From: Arthrinium phaeospermum | Lineage: Eukaryota > Ascomycota > Sordariomycetes > Amphisphaeriales > Apiosporaceae | Direction: 5' to 3' | Assembly (NCBI GenBank): GCA_006503535.1 | Contig: QYRS01000006.1 | Coordinates: 682,001 to 746,000 of the forward strand | Length of the DNA stretch: 64,000 bases | Part shown: positions 47,164-57,691 of the stretch, one piece after another | Layout of the letters: each line of letters begins with the position of its first letter | Position numbering within the stretch: position 1 is the stretch's first letter | The notes under the pieces: generated by a model | Seen by the model: the letters and a program-made list of their open reading frames with translations, nothing else | Database searches by the model: none | Told to the model about the DNA's origin: nothing | Made by a program: the position numbers and the translations under genes

Positions 47164-47763
47164 ATGGAGAACACCAACGAAGCCACCAAGATGCCCGAGG
47201 CCAAGGGCAAGACCAAGGCCAGCGGACCCTGCATCGTCTGCCGTAAGCAGACACCGCGGCTCTGCCAGATCTGCGGCGAGGACTTCGTTTGCAGCGACAT
47301 GTGCAATGTCCCCGACAACCTGCCAGCCGCCCACATGCCGACCTGCGTAGAGGACGAGACCACCACGGGCTACGATCTCAAGGTCCGCATGGTCAAGGAA
47401 CTCCCTCCCACCAAGCCCCAGACCATCAGAGACTTTGGCTTCGATCGCTGCGACACCGATTCCGACAAGCACACGCTGCTGGGCATCTACTACACCGTCG
47501 TCGTCGCCTTCGGCGTCTCCGGGGCGGAGCTGAACAGATGGAGCGCCGCCCGGGAGCTGTATGAGAACATTGCCGAGCTCTTCGACAACCGCGACCGCGC
47601 CGAGGAGCATTACGGCATCAAGGAGGAGTACGTCGACTGGTTCAAGAAGCACGCCCACGTCTTCGACGGCGGCATTCACGGCTCGACTGCCAGCACTCAG
47701 CCGAAGGAAACCGGTGATTTCTGGCCCAACTTGCGAGGCCGTCTGGATCGCGCCTTCTCTTAA
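47164..47763 (+). CDS. Small MYND-type zinc-finger protein
   Basis: Single-exon gene of 199 residues. Residues 23-61 hold the zinc ligands in MYND order: CIVC, then CQIC, then FVCSDMC, then a His and a Cys in AAHMPTC, giving C-x2-C-x7-C-x2-C-x5-C-x3-C-x9-H-x3-C. MYND fingers bind proline-rich peptides and recruit partners. The rest has no recognised domain; an aromatic segment TLLGIYYTVVVAFG and an acidic helix (YENIAELFDNRDRAEEHYG) can be seen. No SET domain is attached. Its partner and process are unknown. The codon use is GC-rich and like the housekeeping genes, and the gene is intact. Confidence 0.75.
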   Translation: MENTNEATKMPEAKGKTKASGPCIVCRKQTPRLCQICGEDFVCSDMCNVPDNLPAAHMPTCVEDETTTGYDLKVRMVKELPPTKPQTIRDFGFDRCDTDSDKHTLLGIYYTVVVAFGVSGAELNRWSAARELYENIAELFDNRDRAEEHYGIKEEYVDWFKKHAHVFDGGIHGSTASTQPKETGDFWPNLRGRLDRAFS

Positions 47764-48313
47764 TTTGGTTCGTGGCGATAGCCCGGGAAACAGGACGACC
47801 CGGAATGGGCGGGCATGATCATGGGAGAACACCAAGAAAATGGAATATTCTGAGAACTACAGGGAATTGCAAGTAGTTAGGCACGTAGAGCCTGCAGTCT
47901 CAATTTGATCAATGGGATGTGACATCGTCATATTTACTTCATGCTGATCTACGTGCAATGAAAGTGAAATGTGCCTGTGTACAGCCTTCTCTAGTAGGAC
48001 AACGCTTATATCATTTCGTAAACACTGCCACTCCTTTCCTTTGAATAGTAGCGGTATATGCAGTGTGTGGGTGAGAGATGAACATCAGGGGGCATAAAGT
48101 TGGCTTGGTGCTTCACGTCGTCAATTTCTTCCAAAGGGTCAACCCATGTGGCTTTGGCAGTGTGGGGTAGAACCAACTGGCCGGGAGATCTTGCTCCAAA
48201 GCCGACAGCCAGGGCGTACGCAAGGGCTTTTCACGTACGTTGGAGATTTCAAAACGAATCACATAAAACATGGACGACAGGTACCGTGTGGCAGTTTCGA
48301 AATCATCAATTAG
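47764..48313. other. Convergent intergenic region
   Basis: About 550 bp between the MYND gene and the coiled-coil gene, which face each other. It must hold both polyadenylation regions. No gene or repeat is seen. Confidence 0.45.
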
Positions 48314-49774
48314 TCAGGCCCCAAGGGCACTGCGCATCTTCGTTTTCACTTCCGCTATTTGTGCCGTGACTTGTTGGGTGATGTAGTCTTGTATGGTTTC
48401 TGACATGTTCTCCTTCAACCAGTCCGCCATGATATCCTTCGCCGTGTTACCCATATTACACTTCATCCAGTCCTCCACCTCATCACCAATATCTGGTACC
48501 TGTTTCCCGAGCCGCTCGCACTCCTCGTCGAGCTCGCCAGTGTGAACCAATATTGACTCAACGGCCTCCTCGGTTTCGACTTGTCGGTTTTCCAGCACAC
48601 CATGGCTTTCCTCCAGCTCGTTGTGCCGCCCTTCTAGTTCCTTGTTTCGCTTCTGGAGGGCTTTGATATCGTCCTGTAACCGTTCGATTTGTTGACGCTG
48701 TCGCTCAAGCTGGAATTGCAACCGACTCTCGAAGGAGCAATCCAGACCTGAAGACTGAGGTCGCGATAACTTCTCGATTGGTTTCGCCGTTCTTGCGTAT
48801 CTCCTCTTTGCCGCGGGGTACAAATCAATATCTTCGCTCCCGCAATTCAGCACGCGTTTACCAACCATTGGATGCCTGAACCGCGGTTCGTCGTTATCTT
48901 CGTACGCCGGCGGCGCACAATCGCCAACAGGACTAGAGGCAGAACTGATGGCAACAGCGGGCCTATCCGCAGAGACGGTTGTAGCATCCGGCTGGTCATT
49001 TGACTTGTGCCCTTCACTCGGACATTCCTCATACCGCGGGGGAGAATCTCTGTAGCAGGAGGGAGTGTCGAAAGCGACGGTAGCGGCGTCTGACTCGGTT
49101 GCAGCATCCGACGCGGTTGTGGCTGGTGGGTCCGCATGATCTTGGTCCTCGCGAGAGAACACAACACCGCCTTTGCCATGGTAAAGGCTGCGCAAATCCA
49201 CCATGCGCTCGTATGCGTGGCGTTGGGCCGCGGTCAGAGCTGCAAACTGCGGAACAGCCTCCGCCAGGTTCTGGAACTTCTTGATTGGCAAGACATTGTG
49301 AGGCATATAGAGCGAAAACAATGAAGCGGCGGCGAGCGAGGAGACAGACTTGAACATTTGTTGTGATGGGCTGTCGGAAGCGCCCTGAAAGTTGAAGTCG
49401 GTAGGCACAACGAGCTGAGCATGGCTATCCATGTGTAGCTGAAACTGGAGACGCGTGACAAAGCGAGCGCCGCCCAGTCGCTCACGGACGCGATCGAGGC
49501 AAGGCGGTACTCGCTTACTTGTGTCGGTCGCATCGCAAGTCGTGTTCCGTAGCGAGAGAATGCGATCGGGGGTGATCTGCAGATAAATGGTGGTTTTGGT
49601 GGAGGCGCTGTCGGTGATGGGAACGCTGAGACGGAAGAGGACCGATGTGGACGGCTTGTAGACGGCATCAAATTTCATGGGGTGGTCAACGAATTCGGGG
49701 CTGTGGCGGCCATCATGATCTTCACGGACGACGAAAACCGCGTGCGCAAAACGCGTCTCCTCGCAGGACGACAT
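48314..49774 (-). CDS. Hypothetical protein with PPxY motifs and C-terminal coiled coil
   Basis: Single-exon gene of 486 residues. The first 190 residues look globular (VLFRLSVPITDS, RFVTRLQFQLHMDSH, ASLFSLYMPHNVLPIKKFQ). A disordered Ser/Asp-rich segment carries two PPxY motifs, SPPRYEE and APPAYED, the binding sites of WW-domain proteins such as Nedd4-type ubiquitin ligases. A basic patch GKRVLN...AAKRRYARTAK and then about 130 residues of heptad-like coiled coil (LQFQLERQRQQIERLQDDIK onward) follow. Proteins of this layout are common in fungal genomes, often close to NLR-type loci, but I know of no assigned function. The start at 49774 has an ATG; the leader carries an imperfect tandem duplication. 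Confidence 0.72.
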   Translation of the reverse strand: MSSCEETRFAHAVFVVREDHDGRHSPEFVDHPMKFDAVYKPSTSVLFRLSVPITDSASTKTTIYLQITPDRILSLRNTTCDATDTSKRVPPCLDRVRERLGGARFVTRLQFQLHMDSHAQLVVPTDFNFQGASDSPSQQMFKSVSSLAAASLFSLYMPHNVLPIKKFQNLAEAVPQFAALTAAQRHAYERMVDLRSLYHGKGGVVFSREDQDHADPPATTASDAATESDAATVAFDTPSCYRDSPPRYEECPSEGHKSNDQPDATTVSADRPAVAISSASSPVGDCAPPAYEDNDEPRFRHPMVGKRVLNCGSEDIDLYPAAKRRYARTAKPIEKLSRPQSSGLDCSFESRLQFQLERQRQQIERLQDDIKALQKRNKELEGRHNELEESHGVLENRQVETEEAVESILVHTGELDEECERLGKQVPDIGDEVEDWMKCNMGNTAKDIMADWLKENMSETIQDYITQQVTAQIAEVKTKMRSALGA

Positions 49775-51130
49775 GTCGCGTTCGCTCTTCTTGTCAAACC
49801 TACTAGATGGGCAGCAGACGGGCTACGATAGGGCAGATACTCACCAGATCACGGTCATGGGTTTGCGCTGCTGCTAGTTCTTCGGCACGAGGTTCAACAG
49901 CCGACAAGATGAGTTCCGACGGGGGCCCGACCCTACTCGAGGGGCGTTGGGAACTCGTGCGCGAGCAGTAGAATGACTGGGGCGGCGGGTGACCGGTCCA
50001 TGCATGAAGCCGCCGCGAGAGCAGGCAACAAGGTGGACGAGTTCCGACCGGATCCGGGTCCTACTCGCGCAGAGAGTCGGCCAAGCCAGCAGGAGCAGTA
50101 GAATGGCCGGGGCGCCGGGTGACCGATCTGTGAGATGTTTTACACGCGCGCGCAGAACTAGAGCAGAAGGAGTCGATGGAAGTAGATGGTCGCGTTGGTT
50201 GTTGAAGTTGTGCTTGATGACTGGATTGATGGTATGGAGAAGGAATTGATGGAGGAAAGATGGAGTTGAGAATGGATCGGGCGCAAGGCAGCAGATGAGT
50301 AATAATGAGGGTGGCTGGTAGGCTCCACCCGGTGCTGAGTGCCCCACCACGGCACTCAAGCAAAAGGGATTCAGTGGGGCATTGTTTCCAGGCACAGCAC
50401 GCAACAGCTGACATTTTAATTGAGTGGGGAACAGGGCAGCTCTTACAGCGGACAGCCAGCTAGCTACCTACTGTTTTACAGGCCTCTCCAAGCTGCTTGG
50501 ACTCACCTTGCTGTTGGCAATTCCATATGCCCGCCGAGCTGTTCAACGCGTTCAGCAGGAACGTACTAAGATACATAATTTTATGACCACTATTGTTCCA
50601 TTATTATAGAGTGGTATTAACCAGTGTAATAAGGGATAAGTTTGCGTCGAGTGGTTATGACCTGCCCATCGTGTGTACAAGGCAATCTTGGGCCGCAGGT
50701 CTTCCGCCAGGCCATTACCCCAAAATCGATCTGCTTTTTACGCATGCGCTTCCGCGGTACAGCTCGCCCATGACACGACTGCTAATGGAGATGCTGGTCG
50801 TGAACCAGACTCTGGGGATACACAATTCAGCGAGACTGAGAAGATGGGATTGCCATTCAAATGCAAGCACCTTTTTTCAAACTTCGCGATTTGCTGAAAC
50901 TACAGTGTTTACCAATTCAAGGGCGTGTAAGTTGGCAAGTGAAGGGAACACGAAGCAGCAATCCATGGAAAGCCCTCTACATTTATCTTACGACGACCTG
51001 AGTTGCTGAGGATTGGATGCCTCGCCCCGAATTGACAGCGATTTCCGGGTCTACTCTTTTCCAGATCCCAGACCTATCAACAAAGGGATGACCGGGAGTG
51101 GCGGCACAGAAAGCACCCGCAACTCCAACC
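49775..51130. other. Intergenic region with a tandem duplication
   Basis: About 1.36 kb between the coiled-coil gene and the pseudokinase fragment. The left third carries the imperfect tandem duplication at 49908-50135; short frames crossing it are repeat artefacts. The right two-thirds shows nothing that I can support. Confidence 0.45.
49908..50135. repeat. Imperfect tandem duplication, unit about 129 bp
   Basis: GATGAGTTCCGAC...CCTACTCG (from 49908) recurs as GACGAGTTCCGAC...CCTACTCG (from 50036). AGCAGTAGAATGACTGGGGC with GGCGGGTGACCGGT (from 49964) recurs as AGCAGTAGAATGGCCGGGGC with GCCGGGTGACCGAT (from 50094). Both pairs give a period of 128-130 bp. It lies just upstream of the coiled-coil gene. 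Confidence 0.7.
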
Positions 51131-52724
51131 TCAACACTTGAGTACTTCCCGTCGACCATCTCCCCTAACGCAGGAGTAGTACTTCCCCTGCGGCTCCCGT
51201 TTGCGCAACTCCTGAAGATAATGATCATCGTCTAAGCAATGATGGCCATCGGAGAAGCAGCTGGGGCAGATGTCGTAGTAAACAGCGATTAGGCAGCGGC
51301 CACAGTGGTAGTAGTGGTCCGCCGTGGGCGCCTGGCAGCGGCGACAGCGTATGTTGATCGGCCAAGCCACCATGTCGTCCTCCGCCGGCGTTTCCTCGTC
51401 ATCGACACTGGGTTCTCTTATCCTCGGTATCTCGGTGACCTCCGCCGGCGCAGGGAACTCCCGGAGGAGTTTCCAGGCTGGGCCGCGTTCCTCCGGCTTC
51501 TCCTCCCTGCACAGAGCAATGACTTTGTTCATGAACGGTGGGGCCTTGCTAGGATCTAGGGGCGGCAGGTGGCTGTCGGAACCAATGTGAACTTCGTCCT
51601 CCGGTGCGTCGATATCAGCATGTTCGTATACCGTCGAGCGGTAGACCGCCTCTTCATTAGCCGCTATGCACCACAGAATCAGCCCGAGCTGGTAAAGATC
51701 CGTCGCCGGATGCACAGGTATCGCCGAAACTGGATCACCGGAATCATCACGCATGTCTTGGCATTCAGGTGGGATCGACAGGTCTTGCAGGTCGTCGGCG
51801 TAGGTGAAGGAGTCTCGAAAGCTGTTGAGGAAAACGACATTGTCGTGCTCGTCAATGTAGAGACCATTGCGGAGGAAGCGGCCCAGCGAGCCGTGCCTCA
51901 AGCCTTCGCCGTGAAGCTCCGAGATGCCTTGGATGATCTGTCTGCACCATCGTTCGCGGCGGGCCCAGTCGACGAGTGTCCCGTACTGTTTCGCCCGGGA
52001 GATGACATCCAGCAGTGGACCCAGCGACGGGTTTCGGCAGAGAAACCCACTTATTCTCCCTTCGTCGTCCTCGACCAGGCCTACCAGGGATCCGAAGCCG
52101 TTGCTCCTGCGTAAGCGGTACAGGACCCTCAGGGCATACAACTCCTCGTCCATGTGATCCTCCCTAGAATTGAAACGAACCTCGATTGCCCAGCCGGACT
52201 TCAGCTTGGCTTGCAGTCGAACGGCCTCATACTTCCAGGAAACGGGACAGTGAATTAACTCCCTCTCCTTGTACCTCGGATAGCTCATGTGTATGGCTTC
52301 GGCTGATACCTGTTGTAGGTACAGCTGCGTTTTGCGTTTCTGGCGTGGATTTTTGTCCACTTGGAAGTTGCCCTGTCGATGCCCCAAGAATAGATCAATC
52401 TGCGCATCTTGTGGCAGAGCCTTGCGACCCTGTAGAAACTTATGAAGGGCATCCGTCAGGGTGGCAGGCGGCTCATAAGCCTTCCTATACCCGATGCTCG
52501 CTGGCTTCGCCCTCAAGGCCGGCCAGTAGGTCGAGTCCCGGTTGATCTCCATGTGCAGCGTGACGCGTGTGAATTGCCGTCTTCTCAGAAGGAGCAAGGT
52601 GTAGGTTACATCCCGATGGTTCAAGGACTGTGAGACCTCTTGGGAGTCGTAGAATATCAGCGGGTCTTTTGCCGTTGTATATGCCTCTGGTATGAAGTTT
52701 GGCGAGCGTTCCAGCGAGGTAGCT
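51131..52724 (-). pseudogene. 3' piece of split gene: pseudokinase domain plus ZZ zinc finger
   Basis: A minus-strand frame open from the 14-bp duplication at 52725 to a stop at 51131 (1594 bases, about 531 residues). No ATG is present before residue 58 of this piece (position 52552), so as a separate gene it lacks a proper start. A kinase fold is suggested by ELYALRVLYRL, the GFLCRNPSLGPLLDVI region, the HGEGLRHGSLGRFLRNGLY loop and DLYQLGLILWCIA (helix F). The catalytic HRD is HGS, and the DFG position reads FLNSF, so phosphotransfer is unlikely. The last 70 residues form a ZZ finger: CRRC, CGRC, then YDICPSC and GHHC. It joins in frame to the Helo-like piece at 54479-53692 once the insert is removed. 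Confidence 0.75.
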
Positions 52725-52738
52725 GTGACGAGTCTCTT
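52725..52738 (+). repeat. Target-site duplication, left copy (14 bp)
   Basis: GTGACGAGTCTCTT, identical to 53692-53705. On the minus strand both copies sit in the same codon phase and encode KRLVT. Confidence 0.85.
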
Positions 52739-53691
52739 TCCTCCTAGGTAAGAGGCTAAACTGCACTGGTTTGAGAGTTTATATTTGTGTGTGAAGTATT
52801 GATATTAATATTATCGATCGGCAAGGTTTGAGACTACCTGGTTGGCCTTATGTGACGCCCTCCCTCCATCCCTCCTTCCCTCCCTCCCCCCTCCAGGTGC
52901 CACTGCGTGTGGCCCCGGCCTAATCTACTCGTTATCCTTTTCGTCGAGCCCTTCGATTAACGCCCGGAATCAGGGGTCCTTCTGGATATTGTTAAGGAAG
53001 GGGTTTGAATTAAGCCTTTAGTTTTATTTATTTCGTTTCGAAACTCGTCGAGTAGCTTAATTTATTTAATAAGGAAGGCTTCGTTATTGCCGGTTACTTT
53101 TTTTAAAAAAAGTTTATAGTCGATAATATACGTATTATAAAAGGTTAGTTTAGATATAAGCTTCGTTATAGCTTTACGCTTAATACGTTTTATTTTTTCG
53201 GAGCCCTTTCTCTTAATTCTATTCCTAAAGTTTCGTAGTATCGAAATGGGTAATTTCGTATTAATTATCCTTTATTTCCTCGAATAGTTTACAGTATATC
53301 TAGCGCCGATTAGTTTCGGAGATCTTCGTCGTTATAGTGGATAAACGTGGTAGTGGATGGTATGTGTAGTTGTGTTAGATGGAAGACTTTTAAACAGTCG
53401 ATAGAGGAAGCGAGGATAGCCTTTTATACGCAGTCCGCTAAGTTATTATAATCAGAGATAGGACCGGAACCGGAAAAGAAATTTTATAATTATTGATATA
53501 TTAGCCGTTATTAAGCTTTTATTAATCTATAAAAGTTATAATTATTAAAATATTTTTAAAAATTTTAAAAATATCAGGTATAATACTTTATTTTTAAATT
53601 TATTATTTTTAAAGTAATTTATTCTTTATAAGTCTTTTATTTCTATCGGGAAACCTTAATACGAATCGAAAAAAAAAAAAAAGAAGAAGAA
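52739..53691 (+). mobile_element. Retroelement-like insertion with A-rich 3' end, partly RIP-mutated
   Basis: A 953-bp segment lies between exact 14-bp direct repeats and ends, on the plus strand, in 14 A residues (53669-53682) followed by GAAGAAGAA. A-tail plus target-site duplication is the mark of target-primed reverse transcription, so a truncated non-LTR retrotransposon or other LINE-mobilised RNA is likely. It has no open frame; its left 200 bp holds a polypyrimidine tract (52857-52895, CCCTCC units), and from about 52980 it is AT-rich with TpA excess, resembling RIP. No tRNA- or 5S-like promoter or reverse-transcriptase motif is seen, so the family is undetermined. Confidence 0.75.
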
Positions 53692-54479
53692 GTGACGAGT
53701 CTCTTAATAAATTTGCTATAGGTCTCCAACCTCGTGGAAAGTGCCTCTGCATCCTGGTTGCTTTGGGCTCCATCTCCGTCGGGAATCACTACGTCCGATG
53801 GCGGATTGGAAAGAGTAGCTTGCCCCAGTCCGACTGACTCAACCAAAGTTCTCATTTCCGTATTTGAATCTGATAGACTGTGAACATCAGATCTGGGAAG
53901 CCCAGCCGGAGGCAAGCCTTCTAGTCGGTCAAAACGGAGCTTGGACGACCTGAGATGAATGTGTCTTAGCGGATGCTATCTTGCATCAGGCATAATCGCA
54001 TCATGATGATAACTTACGCTTGAAGTGCCAAGATTAGTTGTCCTTGTGCTTCGCTAAGGCTATCCTTCATCCGACTGACTTTATTGTGGTGCAAAAGCCA
54101 GGCTCTCTTGATGGCTCGGCTCGATTCCTCCTTTCCCCCGGCTAATATCTCAGTCTCCAGAACCTTGTGTAGCTCTTTTGCACTTTTCACGTTTCGATCT
54201 AAGGCCAATGATACAAACTGGTTGGCCTGTCCATGGGAGTCCCTATCGATGGCTGCCAGAAGCGATTGTATGGCTTGCAGGTATTCCTATATGAGCGATG
54301 ATTAGATGACCCCACATGATTAGAGAACGGGTGGGAAAACCCAGTGTCCTTACCGTAAGGTGCTTGATTTCCTCAGGTGCGTCTTTCCATTGTCGAGCAA
54401 TGCGGCGAGCACCTTCCACAGACTTATCGACGACTTTCACCAAAGCCACGACACTGGCAGCGAGGCCGACCGGCTCCAT
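53643..54479 (-). pseudogene. 5' piece of split gene: Helo-like N-terminal domain
   Basis: Exons 54479-54354, 54286-54018 and 53949 onward, all with standard GT-AG borders and matching phases. The start MEPVGLAASVVALVKVVDK is typical of the Helo-like N-terminal domain of fungal STAND and cell-death proteins, a helical bundle whose relatives insert into membranes. It continues with helices to about residue 132 and a Ser/Pro linker ending KFIKRLVT at the 14-bp duplication. Beyond that point the frame runs through the insertion's A-tail (SSSFFFFSIRIK) to a stop at 53643, giving a 233-residue truncated product if expressed. Exon 3 to 53692 plus the downstream piece from 52724 gives 2247 coding bases in total, exactly 749 codons. 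Confidence 0.78.
53692..53705 (+). repeat. Target-site duplication, right copy (14 bp)
   Basis: GTGACGAGTCTCTT, identical to 52725-52738, placed directly after the A-rich end of the insertion. Confidence 0.85.
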
Positions 54480-57400
54480 CGTGAGCCAGAGTTTGATGGT
54501 AGTCACTTCATCATCTTTCGATCGATCACATACGAGCGGGGTAGGGGGTCAAAATCTCGGAAGGGACGCACCCAAGAGCCTGGACGCGGGCAGGCAGGCA
54601 AGCTAATGGCCGATTTCGACGTGCCGGTGGCAAATCCGCGCCGCCAATCAGACCTCACTGTTTGTTGCCGGCCCATCCAAAACGCCCCGGTGTGCGGAAA
54701 CGGCGACATCATAGCCACTCACACAGCCCCAGTGCTTAGACGAGAATCATATCAGCTGCTCAACGTTACACAACATGACAACACACCCCTTTCCGATCTC
54801 TCTCTCCACGAACAGCAAGCGGTGAATGCGGAATCGTTGAATGTGGGTTTGAACAAGCCTGGATATTGCAACCAAGTGCTCAGGGGAATGGATAGGCTAT
54901 TTGCCATGCAAAGATGACGACCAGCAGTAACTGTCACATGCGTGTTGATTCTCCATCCAGATGTGGTATATCTTCTGCTCGAGCTGCAAGGACTGCTACC
55001 AGCTTGGTGTCCTATTGCCTACATTGTGGGCACGACGGGTTTCGTCGATCACACAGCAATCCATAGTCTCCCCTTTTAGTCAAAACAAAAGATCAAGTAC
55101 AGACGGCAGCCCACATCTTGACTCGCTGGAACTTTTGATGACCCAGTGTAACAACCCAAGGCAGAACTCGGAAGCAAGGATGCACACAGCCGGAGGGTAT
55201 CACGGGCAAGATTAATCGCAACTGCTTGATTGAGTTGGAGAGGGGATCGGACTACCTTCTTTACTGCTAGTCATTACGAAGGGATGGTAATCATATTTAG
55301 CCAAGTCGATTTCTATCTGGTCTGGTAGCAAGCAGAGGAAGCTTTTCAATGGAATTTAAATCATGTGCATGCTTCGCCGAACCGATATCACGGGAGTATT
55401 CCAGCATTGTAATTGTTATAATGGATTGCTCTAGGTAGTGAGGCTGCTGCGGGTTGTGGGCACTGCACAGACACCATGGAGACACTGCATAATGTTACTA
55501 AGACCAGATTACTGATCTTCAATGAAATGCCATGGACCATGCATCTTTACATGAATTCGATGGTGCATCTCCGAGAGGTGAAGACAAGGTGATACGGTGC
55601 GCGGGGTGTGCAATGTTGTGAGTTGGGTGGCATCCAAACACTCGTCGACTGAAAAGGCATCCCAGGACTCCTGTTTCGTGACCTTGAGCTCTCTGGTTTT
55701 GGAAAGGTCGATTCGGATTGAGCTCAGGTGTTTTGGGGATCAGACAGACCAGGAACCAACCTGGTCATATGATTGGCTAATGGGTATGTCGATCGGCTTG
55801 TGTTGCCAAAGCTATTTGCGAGAGAAAGGGGCGGGGTTAGGCTACGACAGAAGGCAGAAGGGGGCATGTGATGCCTCTTCCCTTCACCGAAACCGATATT
55901 AAGCGCCGAGAAGGTGTCAACGCCAATAACCGGAGAGACTTCATTGACGGTCACCAGAGTCACTAATGCGATCTGTAGCAAACCGCATAATGGTGTGGCA
56001 GCACGGTGTGGTTTGGTCGCAGGATACGGTCACATCATCCGAGGTGTCGCGACCTAGAAATCCGCCTTGTTGCCTGCCCGGATGGAGCTGTCAGCCTGAC
56101 GCCTGCCTGCCTTCCTAGCAGGGCGACCCCGCCCGGCAGTCTTGTGCAGAAAGGTCCTAGGGCATGCATGTCATGGGTATAAAAATTGTGTTTGTTATCG
56201 GGGTGCTCTGATTGGTGGCCCAACGAACTTGACAGTAGCTAATCCCGGGCACAGCTGCCATATCTACCATGTTCTTTTCTCTTCCACTCTAGCATGTGGG
56301 TTGCAACCATATTCTTGACATAACCAACTACGCATCTGGATAGGTTGTCATATCTTCCAATTTGCTCAGATAGCTCAGGCATGGGCGCGACATTGAGTTA
56401 CCCCTTGTAAAATAACACACCCACGTGCCCAGCTGGTGTTACCTGGTGGTCCTAGGTGTGTCGTAGTTCCGCTTTTTCCAGGACAAAGGCATTGCCATTT
56501 AGTTGGCATGTGTCTCATCTCCGCTGGGTTAGGTGACTTGTGGTTCAAATTGGGTTTCTGCACGGGCTTTGGGATGCATCGCCCCTGAATCCACACGTTC
56601 TATATCAATCTAAGAGTTCCCCGTCTGGCCATCCCCCATGATAATACCACTAGAACTTCTTGTTCCATCCACTGAGCTATTGCAGGACGGTTTCTTGAAA
56701 TGTCCTCTACTCAACATACTGATTTCCACTGCGACTCTATTGTACCAGCCCGACCATATTGAATCGTACTATCGAGCGCCCCAATGCAACATGCCACTTA
56801 AGCCACTTCTACGACTGCTATACACTCTGGGGTTGTTCCCAAACCAGTTCGTCGGATACCCCGTGATATGAAGATCACCTGGCAGATGTACTGAACATGC
56901 GTCTCTGCAGGGCAGTGACTCAGATGCTGCAGCATACTGCTTTGTGGCTTGGGGCGCTTCAGGATATCCCGTCCTCGTGATTCCAATGCCGAGGCAAGGC
57001 TCAACGCCCAGTATGGAGAGGAAGGCCTGCAGCTGCATTAGCTGGCCTCGAAAGTTCAAACTACCGGGCTGGAATTTGCCCTGCAGCCAAAGTCGCAGTC
57101 TGCAAACATTAATTGTTGCCAGTGGACTTGACCATTAATTGATACGACTTGCCGTGCGCTGCAATGCGCGTCGGTACCTTTGTTTCTTGTCTTGGCCGGT
57201 GAGATTGCATCATCGCGATGCATGTCAGCTCGGTTGAGTGAGTGGGTTCCTCCGGCCTGGGGGTGAGACAATGGGAGAGCCGACCGCAAACCGCCCATCT
57301 GCACCCGAGCCCTTCGATCCTTACCGCCTCGTCGTCTTGTCGGCAGTTCGCTATGGATTGCAAGTGGGATTGCCGACATGACTAGGCTGCCCAACTGCAA

Positions 57401-57652
57401 GAACTCGTCATGCAACGCTTCAGGGTGCCATTCGAAGTCCCATTTTGCTCGCATTCCGACCCATCGCGTGCCTCGACCACCGTTCTTCGCACCCCTGCAG
57501 CGCTAGCCCACGGGCGTTTTTTCAGCTGCGGACAATTCCCTTGTTCCCACTAACGTAGGGCTGACTGCGCTCGAGGCCAATCACCCACGATGCCGAGCTC
57601 CATCCGCTTTGCGTCTGCGCTGCTTACCGAACATAGCGCACCGTTAGCGACC

Positions 57653-57691
57653 CAATTGAAGACCAATTGACCATCAATTGGCCCTCAATTG
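57653..57691. promoter_or_regulatory. Four CAATTG sites at exact 11-bp spacing
   Basis: The palindrome CAATTG starts at 57653, 57664, 57675 and 57686, each separated by 5 bp of unrelated sequence, so all four face the same side of the helix. It is a CANNTG (E-box-class) word and lies 418-456 bp upstream of the fusion oxygenase start. A cooperative transcription-factor platform is likely; the factor is unknown. Confidence 0.7.

Noticed and set aside
49874..50404. 176-codon minus-strand frame upstream of the coiled-coil gene
   Set aside because: It runs across the tandem duplication and its translation repeats itself (RSELVHLVACSR / RVGSGPRRNSS); it looks like a repeat artefact, not a gene.
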